A stretch of 64,000 nucleotides of DNA, from the NCBI GenBank assembly GCA_023249645.1, contig JAHFCF010000007.1, forward strand, positions 1-64,000, in the 5' to 3' direction. Under the pieces are notes generated by a model. It had not been told where the DNA came from and did no database searches. It worked only from the letters and a program-made list of their open reading frames with translations. This DNA comes from Elusimicrobiota bacterium (GTDB lineage Bacteria; Elusimicrobiota; Elusimicrobia; UBA1565; UBA9628). The position numbers were made by a program, and so were the translations under genes. This document shows positions 1 to 10,931 of this stretch, piece by piece; position 1 is the stretch's first letter, and every line of letters begins with the position of its first letter.

Positions 1-94
1 CGGCGGTCATCAGCAGGACGAGAGAGGTGAGCAGCGTCACAAAGGAGCGGCGCTTGAAGGACAGGTCGAGATGGATGGTTAATTCTTTGGCCAT
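1..94 (-). CDS. N-terminus of an unidentified membrane or exported protein (partial)
   Basis: Only the first 31 codons are inside the window; the rest lies beyond base 1. The start is MAKELTIHLD, followed by a basic stretch (FKRRS) and a hydrophobic run (FVTLLTSLVLLMTA), as in a signal anchor or a first membrane helix near residue 18. A cytoplasmic tail, then arginines, then one helix is typical of divisome or permease-type proteins, but 31 residues do not identify a family. It is read divergently from the flavoprotein gene at 184. A TATACT box on this strand lies at 120-125, about 25 nt upstream of the ATG. Confidence 0.6.
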   Translation of the reverse strand, partial: MAKELTIHLDLSFKRRSFVTLLTSLVLLMTA

Positions 95-119
95 GGCTAT
101 ACGGTCTCTATGCGGGCAT

Positions 120-125
120 AGTATA
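120..125 (-). promoter_or_regulatory. Extended -10 box of the leftward partial gene
   Basis: On the minus strand this reads TG-T-TATACT, 25 nt before the ATG at 94. No convincing -35 box is visible. It lies back to back with the rightward promoter at 170-175. Confidence 0.4.
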
Positions 126-169
126 ACAGAAGGATGCGAAATTTCAAGACCCAGAAATTAAAAAACTGG

Positions 170-175
170 TAAACT
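170..175 (+). promoter_or_regulatory. Extended -10 box of the flavoprotein gene
   Basis: TG-G-TAAACT. It ends 8 nt before the ATG at 184 but only 2 nt before the ATG at 178, so transcription would begin at about 183-184. This favours the second ATG as a leaderless start. Confidence 0.4.
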
Positions 176-183
176 TTATGGAT

Positions 184-1035
184 ATGTGGGAGGCGGTGAT
201 CGTGGGCGGCGGTCCGGCGGGGCTCTCGGCGGGACTTCATCTTTCCCGGGCCGGGCATCGGGTCATTTTGGTCGAGAAAGGCCGGCTGGGGGGGCAGGCC
301 CGCGGCTTGGGCCGCCTTGAGAATTATCCAGGATTTTTAAGCATTAATAGTGATCGTCTCATGGATCGATGGCTGCGGCAGGCCCGGCTCTGGGGCTTGA
401 AGACTTGTCGTGCCGAGGTACGCAGGATCCGCCGTGCGCAACAGGGTTTTCTCCTGAGCCTGGATCAGGGCCGGGGTCTGTCAGCGCAAGCCGTGGTTTA
501 TTGCCCTGGCGCGATTTTCAAAGACCTGGGAGTGCCGGGGGAGAAGCGGCTCTTGGGCCGCGGCGTTTTCCATGAAGCGGGAGACGAGGTCTCGCGCTGG
601 AAGGGCCGCGCCGTGGTCGTGGCCGGCGGCGGCGAGGCGGCCGCGCACCAAGCCCTGGCCTTGGCCCGGTCAGCGCGTAAGGTGTTCCTCATCTGCCGCG
701 GCGAGAAGATCAGGGCGCACCGTCTCTTGCAGAAGAGGCTCGCCTCTTCGGGCCGGATCGTCAAGGTTTTTGGGGCCGAGGTCTGCCGGGTCCTTGGAAA
801 AAAACGAGTGCAAGCCGTCGAGATCCGCAGCCGCGCGGGGCTGACGAGGATTTCCGCGGCGGCTCTTTTCGTTTTGGTGGGGAAGATCCCCGCCCGCCTG
901 CCCTGGAGCCGGAGCCCCGCGGGATTTTTCGTGGCCGGCGACGCGCAGGGTTGGCCTTTCCGCCAGGTCGCCATCGCCTCGGGCGACGGCATGAGGGCGG
1001 CCATGGAATGCATCCGGTTTTTGGAGAAGCCATGA
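184..1035 (+). CDS. Thioredoxin-reductase-like FAD/NAD(P) flavoprotein lacking the redox CxxC
   Basis: The protein has about 283 residues and two dinucleotide folds. The FAD site is VGGGPAG near residue 8 and the second nucleotide site is VAGGGEAAAHQ near 147; a late VAGDA motif closes the FAD domain. Overall layout (LGGQ, NYPG, LGVPGE) follows thioredoxin reductases. Where those enzymes carry the CATCD redox pair just before the NAD(P) domain, this one reads VFHEAGDE, so both cysteines are missing. It may therefore pass electrons directly to a protein partner or act on another substrate (inference). Its stop overlaps the ATG of the radical SAM gene by 4 nt, so the two are probably co-translated. 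I chose ATG 184 over 178 because a -10 box ends 8 nt upstream and no Shine-Dalgarno is present. Confidence 0.85.
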   Translation: MWEAVIVGGGPAGLSAGLHLSRAGHRVILVEKGRLGGQARGLGRLENYPGFLSINSDRLMDRWLRQARLWGLKTCRAEVRRIRRAQQGFLLSLDQGRGLSAQAVVYCPGAIFKDLGVPGEKRLLGRGVFHEAGDEVSRWKGRAVVVAGGGEAAAHQALALARSARKVFLICRGEKIRAHRLLQKRLASSGRIVKVFGAEVCRVLGKKRVQAVEIRSRAGLTRISAAALFVLVGKIPARLPWSRSPAGFFVAGDAQGWPFRQVAIASGDGMRAAMECIRFLEKP

Positions 1036-2654
1036 AGATCATCGAACAGCGCCAAGCCCCGGGCTTGGCGACGCTCTATCTGGCCGAGCTTTCAGAAGGC
1101 CGCCGCATCGAGTTCGTAGACACCCTGGAGCCCGAGGTTCCCAAGACCTCAAAATGGGTCATGATGATCTCGACCCAAGTGGGCTGCGCCGTGGGCTGCC
1201 GGATGTGCGACGCGGGAGCCTTCGGCTATCAGGGCAATCTCTCCGCGGCGGAGATGCTCGACCAGGTCCGGTGCATCGTCGCACGCAACCCCGATCTGGA
1301 TGCCAGGCGCCACCCCAAGCTCAAGGTCCATTTCGCGCGCATGGGGGAGCCTTCCTTGAACCCCGCGGTCTTGGAGGCCTTGCGGCTTTTGGCCTGGGAG
1401 TTCTCCGGCCCGGGGCTGATCGCCAGCATCTCGACCGTGGCGCCCAAGAGCCCGGCGCTGGCGTCGTGGTTTGAGGAGCTCATCCGCATCAAGGATGAAT
1501 GCTATCCGCAAGGGCGCTTCCAGCTTCAATTCTCCCTGCACGCGACGGACGAGGCGGTGCGCCGCGAGATCGTTCCCATCAAGAAGTGGACCTTGGAGGA
1601 AGTGGCGGACTATGGCCGCAGGTTCGTCAAGCCCGGCGACCGCAAGGTGACGCTCAATTTCGCCCCAGGCCCTGGCGAGTCCTTGGACGCTAACCGCATC
1701 GCGGAAGTCTTCGATCCAAAGTTTTTCCTCATCAAAGTGACGCCCATCAATCCGACGCTGGCCGCGCAGAGGAGTCGGACCACGCATGTCTGGGCCCAAG
1801 CCCCCGAGTCCGTGCGTCAAGCGGCCGCGGCGCTGCAGGCGCGGGGCTTCGAGGTCATCCTCTCGCCGAGCTATCCGGAAGAGATCGAATCCGAGACTTC
1901 CTGCGGCCAGCTTTGGAGCGAGAACCTGAAGTCCGAGGCGCAGGCCGGTCTGCGCGCCGTCGAGCGCGAGAGCTCGGCCTACGCCACCGTCGATTCTCTG
2001 CCGGCCCAGACCGAGCTTTGGATGAAGGAATTATCCCGGGAACGAGCCAGGGATCTGGCGTTCATTCCGGGGAAGTCCGCGCTCCTGGTGGTCGACATGC
2101 AGGAGTTCTTCTTGAATCGGCGCTCACCGGCCTATCTGCCAGGCGCCCGTGCCGTGCTCCTGAATGTCCGGCGTCTTGTGGATGCGTTTCGCAAGGCGGG
2201 ACGCCCCGTGCTTTTCACGCTCCATGCCCACGAAGAGGATGGAGGGCTCATGAAGCTTTGGTGGAATTCCGCATGTTCTGCCGGTTCGCCTCAAGCGAGG
2301 ATCGCGGAGATCCTGGAGCCCCGGCCTGGCGATGTTTTTCAGAAGTCCCGCTATAGCGCGTTTTCCAATCCTGATCTGGGAAAGAGGCTGCGCTCCGAGG
2401 GGATCTCCCAACTCGTGGTGGCCGGCATCAAGACGGATCTGTGCGTGGAATCCACGGCGCGCGCGGCCTTCGATCTGGGCGTCTTGACCTTCATCCCGGC
2501 GGACGCGACCGCGGCGCGCACGGAGGATCAGCACCTGCAGGCGCTGAGATCCCTGGCTCGGGGTTTTTCCCTGGTGATGTGCACGGACCGGCTGGTGGAA
2601 GCTTTATATCAGACTCGCGGGCGAGAAATCGCAAAACAAAAAGATGTATTATGA
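1032..2654 (+). CDS. Fusion of RlmN/Cfr-like radical SAM domain and isochorismatase-type cysteine hydrolase
   Basis: 540 residues. Residues 1-310 resemble RlmN/Cfr: STQVGC-x3-C-x2-C (C52, C56, C59) for the [4Fe-4S] cluster, RMGEPSLN near 103, FSLHA near 167, and C291 in SCGQL, which matches the methyl-carrying Cys355 of E. coli RlmN. Two features depart from that family. The accessory region before the cluster is only about 50 residues, and the position of resolving Cys118 is Met45. Residues 345-525 are an isochorismatase/nicotinamidase-like hydrolase with an intact Asp-Lys-Cys triad (D355, K438, C471). No stop or start separates the halves. Natural substrates are unknown: RNA or a nucleotide for the first half and an amide or imide for the second are guesses. 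The upstream flavoprotein is a candidate electron donor. Confidence 0.85.
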   Translation: MKIIEQRQAPGLATLYLAELSEGRRIEFVDTLEPEVPKTSKWVMMISTQVGCAVGCRMCDAGAFGYQGNLSAAEMLDQVRCIVARNPDLDARRHPKLKVHFARMGEPSLNPAVLEALRLLAWEFSGPGLIASISTVAPKSPALASWFEELIRIKDECYPQGRFQLQFSLHATDEAVRREIVPIKKWTLEEVADYGRRFVKPGDRKVTLNFAPGPGESLDANRIAEVFDPKFFLIKVTPINPTLAAQRSRTTHVWAQAPESVRQAAAALQARGFEVILSPSYPEEIESETSCGQLWSENLKSEAQAGLRAVERESSAYATVDSLPAQTELWMKELSRERARDLAFIPGKSALLVVDMQEFFLNRRSPAYLPGARAVLLNVRRLVDAFRKAGRPVLFTLHAHEEDGGLMKLWWNSACSAGSPQARIAEILEPRPGDVFQKSRYSAFSNPDLGKRLRSEGISQLVVAGIKTDLCVESTARAAFDLGVLTFIPADATAARTEDQHLQALRSLARGFSLVMCTDRLVEALYQTRGREIAKQKDVL

Positions 2655-2684
2655 GAAGATAGAGTCGCATCCAGGAGAAACTCC

Positions 2685-5173
<2,489 letters not shown>

Positions 5174-5177
<4 letters not shown>

Positions 5178-6322
5178 TCCGTCCCGAGGGCGAGCCGTTG
5201 ACGCGTCTGGGCGCGCCCCATCCGGTGCGGCTGATCCGGCCGGACCTAATCCTGGTCGCCGCCATGCTCGTCGTGGCCGCCTCCTACGCCCTGGGCTACA
5301 AGCTGGATTGGAGTTCGGACCAGGGCTTCGGCTTCGTGGAGGAGGAGGAAGAAGAGACGGCCGGGGCCCAGGTCCCGGCCCCGGCCTCCTTGCAGACCGT
5401 TTCCATAGTTTCGCCGAAGATCCAGCCTGAGACCGCCATGGGCCAGGCCCCGACGCTGTCTTTGGCGCCGAACCCGGAGGAAGTGAATTGGGAGAAGATG
5501 ACGGGTGAATTGACCAAACAGGTCTCCCATCATCCGGGCCGGGTCGCGGTCTTCTTGAAGGACCTCAAGACCCAGCGCGAGTGGTCCTATCATCCGGACG
5601 ATCTTTTTCCAGCGGCCAGCCTCATCAAGGTCCCCGTCTTGATCTCGGCCTTCTACAAGATCCACGCGGGCGAGCTGGGTTTGAGCGACCAGCTGACCCT
5701 GCGCCGGCGCACCCGCGTGGGAGGGTCGGGGAGCCTGAAGTGGCGCCCGGACGGCACGAAGCTCACGGTCGAGGAGCTCCTCATCCGCATGATCAACGAG
5801 TCGGACAACACGGCGACGGCCATGCTCTTGGACGCCCTGGGCATCGGCTGGGTGCAGCAGCAGTTCCCGCGCATGGGGCTGCTCTACACGGGGATCTATC
5901 CCGAGGGCATGAGCATCAAGGGCGGCCGCGTGGCGCACGAGAACTATACCACGGCCCGCGAGATGAGCATGCTCATGGAGAGCATCTATTCCGGTAAAGC
6001 CGTGGATAAGGATTCGAGCATCCTTATGCTGGAGATCTTGAAGCGCCGCAAGGCCACGGCCTCTCGCCTGGCCAAGGGGCTTCCCATGGGTTGGGAGATC
6101 GCGCACAAGACCGGGCTCTTGCGCCTGGCCTGCCATGACTCGGCCATCTTCCTCACGCCTCACGGCGACTATCTCATGACGGTGCTGACGGGACAAAATC
6201 GTTCCTACCACTCGGCCAAGGACTTCATCACCAAGCTGGGCAAGATCACCTTCCGCTACTACACGGGCTCGGACCGGCTGGTCAGGAACGCCCGCCGGCG
6301 CCGGGACCTGGCCCGGCGATGA
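5174..6322 (+). CDS. Membrane-anchored class A beta-lactamase-fold serine hydrolase
   Basis: 382 residues. An N-terminal anchor (about 25-42) precedes an acidic and proline-rich spacer, then the catalytic domain from about 105. The three active-site motifs of the penicillin-recognising fold are present: S149-L-I-K152, S210-D-N212 and K312-T-G314. I do not see a clear omega-loop Glu of true class A enzymes, so a housekeeping role in peptidoglycan or protein processing is more likely than drug resistance. Translation starts at TTG 5174, which overlaps the clpC stop as TTGA and implies coupling. The 3' end overlaps the next gene by 4 nt. Confidence 0.85.
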
Positions 6323-6840
6323 GACCTTTTTTGGCCGGCGCTCTGCTCCTTCTGTTTCCCGCGGTTCTTCTCGCGCAGGATGACGCGCCGCCGATCAGGC
6401 GCACGCTGGGCAATCTGACCCTGGGCCAGACCTTCCAGGAGGTCCAGCAGCTCTATGCTCCAGCAAAGGATTGGGCCTCCTCCATCGAGAAGCGCACGGG
6501 GGTCAGGCGCTTTCGGCTGGAGCGAACGGATGCGAAATCGTTTCCCGAGCATGTCCAGATCCTTTGGCTGAGTTTTAAGAACGGCCGTTTAGTGGAGATA
6601 CAACTGGTCTATGACCGGGCCTTCACCCGCAAGAGGGCTGCGGAGAATCTGGCGGTGGATCTGGCCATCGTTTATGGGGAGCCGCACCGCAGCAGCGGGA
6701 AGTTTTGGTGGTCGGATGACCGGACCGTCCTTCGCGTCTTTGACGAGATGATCTCTGCGTCCCCAGGGAAGACTCAGGCCGTGGAGCTGCGCACGGCCAT
6801 CCAGGTCCTGGAAGCCGAGATTTTCCGTCGGGCGCAGTGA
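6319..6840 (+). CDS. Exported protein of unknown function
   Basis: 173 residues with a signal peptide (MRPFLAGALLLLFPAVLLAQ). The mature part begins with LGNLTLGQTFQEVQQLY, a pattern seen in small periplasmic proteins that sense or bind through an alpha-beta fold; it is otherwise charged and soluble. It is the last gene of the clpC-hydrolase unit and starts by ATGA overlap. No family was recognised. Confidence 0.75.
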   Translation: MRPFLAGALLLLFPAVLLAQDDAPPIRRTLGNLTLGQTFQEVQQLYAPAKDWASSIEKRTGVRRFRLERTDAKSFPEHVQILWLSFKNGRLVEIQLVYDRAFTRKRAAENLAVDLAIVYGEPHRSSGKFWWSDDRTVLRVFDEMISASPGKTQAVELRTAIQVLEAEIFRRAQ

Positions 6841-6850
6841 CGCGCAATCG

Positions 6851-6910
6851 TCTTTGGGTCCAAAGACCTAATCCTTTCTAGGTCCAAAGCCTTCCCCTCT
6901 TAGGTCCAAA
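6851..6910. repeat. Cluster of GGTC-type motifs: one inverted repeat and two half sites
   Basis: 6857-6868 reads GGTC-CAAA-GACC inside a larger near-palindrome, TCTTTGG-GT-CCAAAGA (6851-6866). Two further AGGTCCAAAG half copies lie at about 6880-6889 and 6902-6911, roughly 22 nt apart. The cluster sits between two genes and ends about 40 nt before the start of the duplicated-domain exported protein. The same motif recurs at 38018-38037 and 44568-44619. Confidence 0.6.
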
Positions 6911-6938
6911 GGCCCCTGCATGAAAATCCCGCTTCTGT

Positions 6939-6944
6939 TACCCT
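6939..6944 (+). promoter_or_regulatory. Extended -10 box, leaderless type
   Basis: TG-T-TACCCT ending 6 nt before ATG 6951, which places the transcription start at or next to the start codon. It lies immediately downstream of the GGTC motif cluster. Confidence 0.4.
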
Positions 6945-6950
6945 GGTCTT

Positions 6951-8171
6951 ATGGGAAGCCCCATGAGGATCCTGAAGCTGACGATGCGATTCCTTTTACT
7001 GATTACTTTTCTTGCAATAGGTGATGTCGCTCAAGCCGCTCAGATTGGCGGCGTGGGGGAGATCAAGGCCTGGAAACTCCCCGCCACCTTTGCAGAAGCT
7101 TCGTCGGAGGAGGTGCTGGCCCTCAAGGGGCTCTCGGCAATAGTGTCCAATTTTGATGCAGAATCCCCTTTTGACCGCCAGCTCGCAGGAGTGATGGTTG
7201 CACCTTTGAGGAAATATAAGACCTGGGATTGGTCGCAGCATGTGTCTGAAGTTGTTCAGGCCACAGAGGATGCCCGTCCGTGCATAGAGTCTTTGGTCCA
7301 AGCCCGGGAAAAGGAACTGAAAGCCGCTGTCTTGCAGCCGATGCATAATTTCAATGAACAGAAGCTCAAGGATGCTGCTGCTCAAATGGCCAAGTGTAGG
7401 GTTTTTGGCGGCCAAATCATTGGAGACAGCCTCCGGACCGTATCTGGCCTGGCCAATTGCGGGGATTTAGAAAAAGCCCGCGCGTGGGCTGTCGCGCTTG
7501 GACTCATGCAGAGCGTCTCGCCGCCAGTCCTGGCGGAAGAAGATCCTGAGCCCATCATGCGCCAACACGGTCGCCTGCGACCTTTGGGAGCACACTTGAA
7601 TGTGGGAAAGATCGTGCGGGAGCTGACGAATGAGCTCGGAGGGAAGCTGGATAAAATTAAATCTGCCTGGGTCATCTGTGACTATGACAACCGGCTGGAA
7701 GCTTTCGGAGCGGTTGCGCCGGACCAGGCTGGCGAATGGCGTTTAGCATTCGATGGCAGAAACTTCGTGGAAAAGGTTGCGGGCATTCTTAAGGCTCATG
7801 GGCTAATGTTCCGACGCGACCCAATTAGGAAAGGTTGGATTTACACGGTGTCCGCCTTTCGCCCCAGGGAGAAGCTAAATAGTTCTCTGCAACATTTTAA
7901 TGTGGAGCGGATCATGCGAAACTTGGCGCAAGCGGTGGGCGGGGTTGCGAAGAACAGCGGCAGAGACTGGTCCATCAAGTATGATGACGAGCTGTATGGT
8001 GTTAGCAGACTCGCACCGGAGGAGGACGGTCGGTGGACTTTCGTCCTCTTGGAAAAATCACTTTTTAAACGCATCAAGCAGGTCTTCAAGACATCAGGGC
8101 TGCAGTTTCAAGTCGAAGTTTATCCAGGAGGGGCGTATTGGAGAGTTTTTCCTTTCGGCAAAGCGCCTTGA
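6951..8171 (+). CDS. Exported protein with a duplicated ~85-residue domain, function unknown
   Basis: 406 residues. A signal peptide (hydrophobic core FLLLITFLAIGDVAQA) is followed by a helical middle region with several cysteines. The C-terminal half holds two clearly related copies: one starts HLNVGKIVRELTNELGG near 207 and the other HFNVERIMRNLAQAVGG near 313. Each continues through a D-rich strand (DYDNRLEAFGAV, KYDDELYGVSRL), a GxW/GRW turn and a helix (KVAGILKAHGL, RIKQVFKTSGL). This is a visible internal duplication; the domain family was not recognised. Codon use is less GC-rich than in the neighbours. ATG 6963 is an alternative start, but the promoter position favours 6951. Confidence 0.75.
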   Translation: MGSPMRILKLTMRFLLLITFLAIGDVAQAAQIGGVGEIKAWKLPATFAEASSEEVLALKGLSAIVSNFDAESPFDRQLAGVMVAPLRKYKTWDWSQHVSEVVQATEDARPCIESLVQAREKELKAAVLQPMHNFNEQKLKDAAAQMAKCRVFGGQIIGDSLRTVSGLANCGDLEKARAWAVALGLMQSVSPPVLAEEDPEPIMRQHGRLRPLGAHLNVGKIVRELTNELGGKLDKIKSAWVICDYDNRLEAFGAVAPDQAGEWRLAFDGRNFVEKVAGILKAHGLMFRRDPIRKGWIYTVSAFRPREKLNSSLQHFNVERIMRNLAQAVGGVAKNSGRDWSIKYDDELYGVSRLAPEEDGRWTFVLLEKSLFKRIKQVFKTSGLQFQVEVYPGGAYWRVFPFGKAP

Positions 8172-8224
8172 TGGGGCGGCTGATCTTCGCATAAGCAATA
8201 GGACATTCTAAAGCCAAGACACAT

Positions 8225-8253
8225 CCGAGGCTCCCTCGGTCGGGAACTTTTTC
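8225..8253 (+). terminator. Possible weak terminator after the duplicated-domain gene
   Basis: CCGAGG-CTC-CCTCGG forms a 6-bp stem with a 3-nt loop at 8225-8239, followed by a CTTTTT run at 8248-8253. The gap between stem and T-run is longer than ideal, so the call is weak. Confidence 0.3.
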
Positions 8254-8287
8254 GCCCCTCGATCGTATGGTAGGTGAGGCGATTTGC

Positions 8288-8293
8288 TAGAAT
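8288..8293 (+). promoter_or_regulatory. Extended -10 box of recA
   Basis: TG-C-TAGAAT, followed by an AGGAGG Shine-Dalgarno at about 8310-8314 and ATG 8323. The leader would be about 23 nt. No recognisable LexA box was seen nearby. Confidence 0.45.
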
Positions 8294-8322
8294 TGAAAGG
8301 CGAGTCCCCAGGAGGCATTACC

Positions 8323-9414
8323 ATGACGACGACTGTTGAAACCGCGAAGGGCAAGGCTTTGGAGCTGGCTTTGGCTCAGATCGAGAAGGCTTACGGCCGC
8401 GAGGCCATCATGAAGCTGGGCGAGCGCGCCGCCAAGATCAAGGTGGACACTATCCCCACCGGCGTCCTTTCCTTGGACCTGGCCTTGGGCGTGGGGGGAT
8501 TCCCCCGGGGACGCATCGTCGAGGTCTACGGCCCGGAGTCCTCCGGCAAGACGACCCTGGCCCTTCAGGTCGTGGCCCAGGCGCAGAAGCTCGGCGGATC
8601 GGCCGCCTACATCGACGCGGAGCACGCCATGGACCCGGCCTACACCAAGCAGTTGGGCGTCGACCTCGACAATCTTTTGATCTCCCAGCCGGACTCAGGC
8701 GAAGAAGCCCTGGAGATCACCGAGAAGCTCGTGCGTTCCAGCGCCTTGGACGTCATCGTGGTCGACTCGGTCGCGGCTTTGGTCCCCAAAGCGGAGATCG
8801 AGGGAGAGATGGGTGACTCGCACATGGGCCTGCAGGCCCGGCTCATGAGCCAGGCATTGCGCAAGCTCACGGCTTCCATCTCGCGCTCCAAGACCTGCCT
8901 CATCTTCATCAACCAGATCCGTCACAAGATCGGCGTCATGTTCGGCAACCCCGAGACCACGACCGGCGGTCTGGCGCTCAAGTTCTACGCCTCGGTGCGC
9001 CTCGACATCCGCCGCATCGAGAACATCAAGGAAGGCGACGTCGTGACCGGCATGCGCGTGCGGGTCAAGGTAGTCAAGAACAAGATCGCTCCTCCTTACC
9101 GCACGGCGGAATTCGAGATGATCCATGGGTCGGGAGCCTCGCGCGAGGCCTGCCTGCTCGACCTGGGTGTCGAATCCCAGATCCTGGAGAAGACCGGCTC
9201 GTGGTTCCTTTATAATGGCGAGCGCCTGGGACAAGGGCGGGAGAACGCCAAGGCCTATCTCAAGGCCGCCCCGGCGGTCGCGGATCGCCTGGAAAAAGCC
9301 CTGCGCGAAAAATACTTGGCCATCCCAGGGACCACGGCAACGCCTGCTCCGACCACGGCGGTCAAGCCGACGGCGAAGCTTGTGGCTGCTGGAAAAACCA
9401 AGGGAGCTGAATAG
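8323..9414 (+). CDS. recA: RecA recombinase
   Basis: 363 residues, the usual length. Walker A is GPESSGKT at 70-77. MAW-type signatures such as [31 protein letters not shown] and [22 protein letters not shown] are all present. RecA forms filaments on single-stranded DNA for strand exchange and stimulates LexA self-cleavage. ATG 8323 is chosen over an upstream in-frame TTG because of the AGGAGG site and the family N-terminus. The last 35 nt overlap the start of the recombinase gene that follows. Confidence 0.98.
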   Translation: MTTTVETAKGKALELALAQIEKAYGREAIMKLGERAAKIKVDTIPTGVLSLDLALGVGGFPRGRIVEVYGPESSGKTTLALQVVAQAQKLGGSAAYIDAEHAMDPAYTKQLGVDLDNLLISQPDSGEEALEITEKLVRSSALDVIVVDSVAALVPKAEIEGEMGDSHMGLQARLMSQALRKLTASISRSKTCLIFINQIRHKIGVMFGNPETTTGGLALKFYASVRLDIRRIENIKEGDVVTGMRVRVKVVKNKIAPPYRTAEFEMIHGSGASREACLLDLGVESQILEKTGSWFLYNGERLGQGRENAKAYLKAAPAVADRLEKALREKYLAIPGTTATPAPTTAVKPTAKLVAAGKTKGAE

Positions 9415-10312
9415 TACGCCTGGCAAGCCTCATCCCCTGCTCGAGGAATATCTCCGGTATTTGACGCTGGAGCGCGGCCTGGCCCGCAACACCTGCCAGG
9501 CCTATGCCGGAGACCTCGGGCAGTTCCTCGGCTGGGCCGCGCGGCTCAAACAGGACCCGCTCAAGCTCTCGCGCCAAGACCTGGAGGAGTTCCTTTGGGA
9601 GATCAAGTCCAAGGGGGATCTGGAGGCGTCGACCCTTTCGCGAAAGATAGAGGCTTTGCGCTCCTTCTACGCTTTTTCGGCGGCCGAACAGCGCGTGCAG
9701 ACCAATCCTGCCGCCGAGCTGCGCTCGCCGCGGCGGCCCATGCGCTTGCCCGAGTGCCTCGGCGTTGCGGAGGTGCAGCGGCTCTTGGCCGCCCCCGTGG
9801 GGGCCTCGTACGAGAGGATGCGCACCCGCATGATCATCGAGCTCCTCTATGCCACGGGCATGCGCGTCTCTGAGGTCCTCTCGCTCAAGCCCGACTCTGT
9901 CAATCTGCAGGACGGCTGGGTGCGCGTGGTGGGCAAGGGCTCCAAGGAGCGCCTGATCCCGGTCCATGAGAGGGCCCTGGCGGCCTTGAAGGATTTTCTG
10001 CTTGTGCGTCAGCGGCGCTTTCCTCACGCCTTGACCAGCGAGATCTTCTTGAATCGGCGCGGCGGGAGGCTTTCGCGCGCGCAGTTCTGGCGGGACCTGC
10101 AGGCCCTGGCCAAGCTCGCGGGCCTCTCGGGGAAGGTCCATCCCCATGTCCTGCGCCACAGCTTCGCCACGCACCTTCTCCAAGGCGGGGCGGATCTGCG
10201 CAGCGTCCAGGAGATGCTCGGCCATTCGAGCCTCTCCACCACGCAGATCTATACGCATCTGGAGAGGTCCGGCCTGAAGCATTCCCATGAGCAGCACCAC
10301 CCGCGTGGTTAA
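9380..10312 (+). CDS. xerC: XerC/XerD-type tyrosine recombinase
   Basis: About 310 residues. The N-terminal SAM-like domain starts [23 protein letters not shown]. All catalytic residues of the tyrosine recombinases are present: R162 (ATGMRVSE), K186, H256-x-x-R259, H282 and Y291 (TTQIYTHLE). Its role is probably chromosome dimer resolution, because length and neighbours are housekeeping and no integrase-type extra domain is present. The start is uncertain: TTG 9380 inside recA gives the normal length, and no good ATG exists. Xer C and D cannot be separated from the sequence alone. Confidence 0.9.
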   Translation: MWLLEKPRELNSTPGKPHPLLEEYLRYLTLERGLARNTCQAYAGDLGQFLGWAARLKQDPLKLSRQDLEEFLWEIKSKGDLEASTLSRKIEALRSFYAFSAAEQRVQTNPAAELRSPRRPMRLPECLGVAEVQRLLAAPVGASYERMRTRMIIELLYATGMRVSEVLSLKPDSVNLQDGWVRVVGKGSKERLIPVHERALAALKDFLLVRQRRFPHALTSEIFLNRRGGRLSRAQFWRDLQALAKLAGLSGKVHPHVLRHSFATHLLQGGADLRSVQEMLGHSSLSTTQIYTHLERSGLKHSHEQHHPRG

Positions 10313-10907
10313 TCTGATCCTCTCGGCATTCCTGGGACTTTCTTTGGGTTGGGCCGCCGACGCGCCGGCGGTCGTGGACAAGGACACCCTGGCCATGGTC
10401 CAGGCCTTTCTCAAGGTGCCTACGCAGAATCTGCCTGCTGAGCACGTCGAGCAGTTCTTGGCCGTGGACCCGGATTCCCTTCCCAAAAAACTGCGCACGC
10501 CTTTCAGGGCCAAACGGCTGGAACTCTACACCTTCAAGCAGATGGCTGACGGCAAACGCAAGGGCGATGTGCGCATGCCGGAGAAGGAATGCGGCATCCC
10601 CGCAGACGCCAAAAGCAATTCCGCGAAGATCCTGATGCTGGCCGGCTACGCGGAGATCTCCGAGGCGGAGGAAAAATTCGTCACGGATGAGACGCACTGC
10701 TCGGAACGGGCCCTGATGTGCGAGTTTTCTCTGCAGATCGTCGTGGAGAAGGTCGGCCGGAAGGGGGCCGCCTATCGGCGCCTATTCTTACACACGAAGG
10801 ATCCCCTCTTCGGATTGGTGGGGCAGTACCGGGATGTCGGCCGCGTGCGCCAGACCCACTTCTTCGGCGAGGGGCATGCGGTCTGCACGCCGACCTCTTC
10901 GCGCTGA
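10287..10907 (+). CDS. Exported protein of unknown function
   Basis: 206 residues, beginning inside the 3' end of xerC (26-nt overlap). A signal peptide ([20 protein letters not shown]) is followed by a soluble domain with four or five cysteines (KECGIP, HCSERALMCEF, AVCTP) that could form disulfides in the periplasm. No family was recognised. Confidence 0.7.
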   Translation: MSSTTRVVNLILSAFLGLSLGWAADAPAVVDKDTLAMVQAFLKVPTQNLPAEHVEQFLAVDPDSLPKKLRTPFRAKRLELYTFKQMADGKRKGDVRMPEKECGIPADAKSNSAKILMLAGYAEISEAEEKFVTDETHCSERALMCEFSLQIVVEKVGRKGAAYRRLFLHTKDPLFGLVGQYRDVGRVRQTHFFGEGHAVCTPTSSR

Positions 10908-10913
10908 GAATGG

Positions 10914-10919
10914 TACAAT
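10914..10919 (+). promoter_or_regulatory. Extended -10 box before the glycosyltransferase gene
   Basis: TG-G-TACAAT ending 12 nt before ATG 10932. No Shine-Dalgarno is visible in the short leader. Confidence 0.4.
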
Positions 10920-10931
10920 CGAAAAAATCGC

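Noticed and set aside
8172-8322. A LexA box upstream of recA
   Set aside because: No sequence matches the common LexA consensus types; GAAC occurs near 8244 but without its mirror half. A lineage-specific operator cannot be excluded.
9380-10312. A phage or integron integrase
   Set aside because: Length, full Xer catalytic set and housekeeping neighbours fit XerC/D; no att sites or cargo genes are seen nearby, and the only tRNA is 16 kb away.
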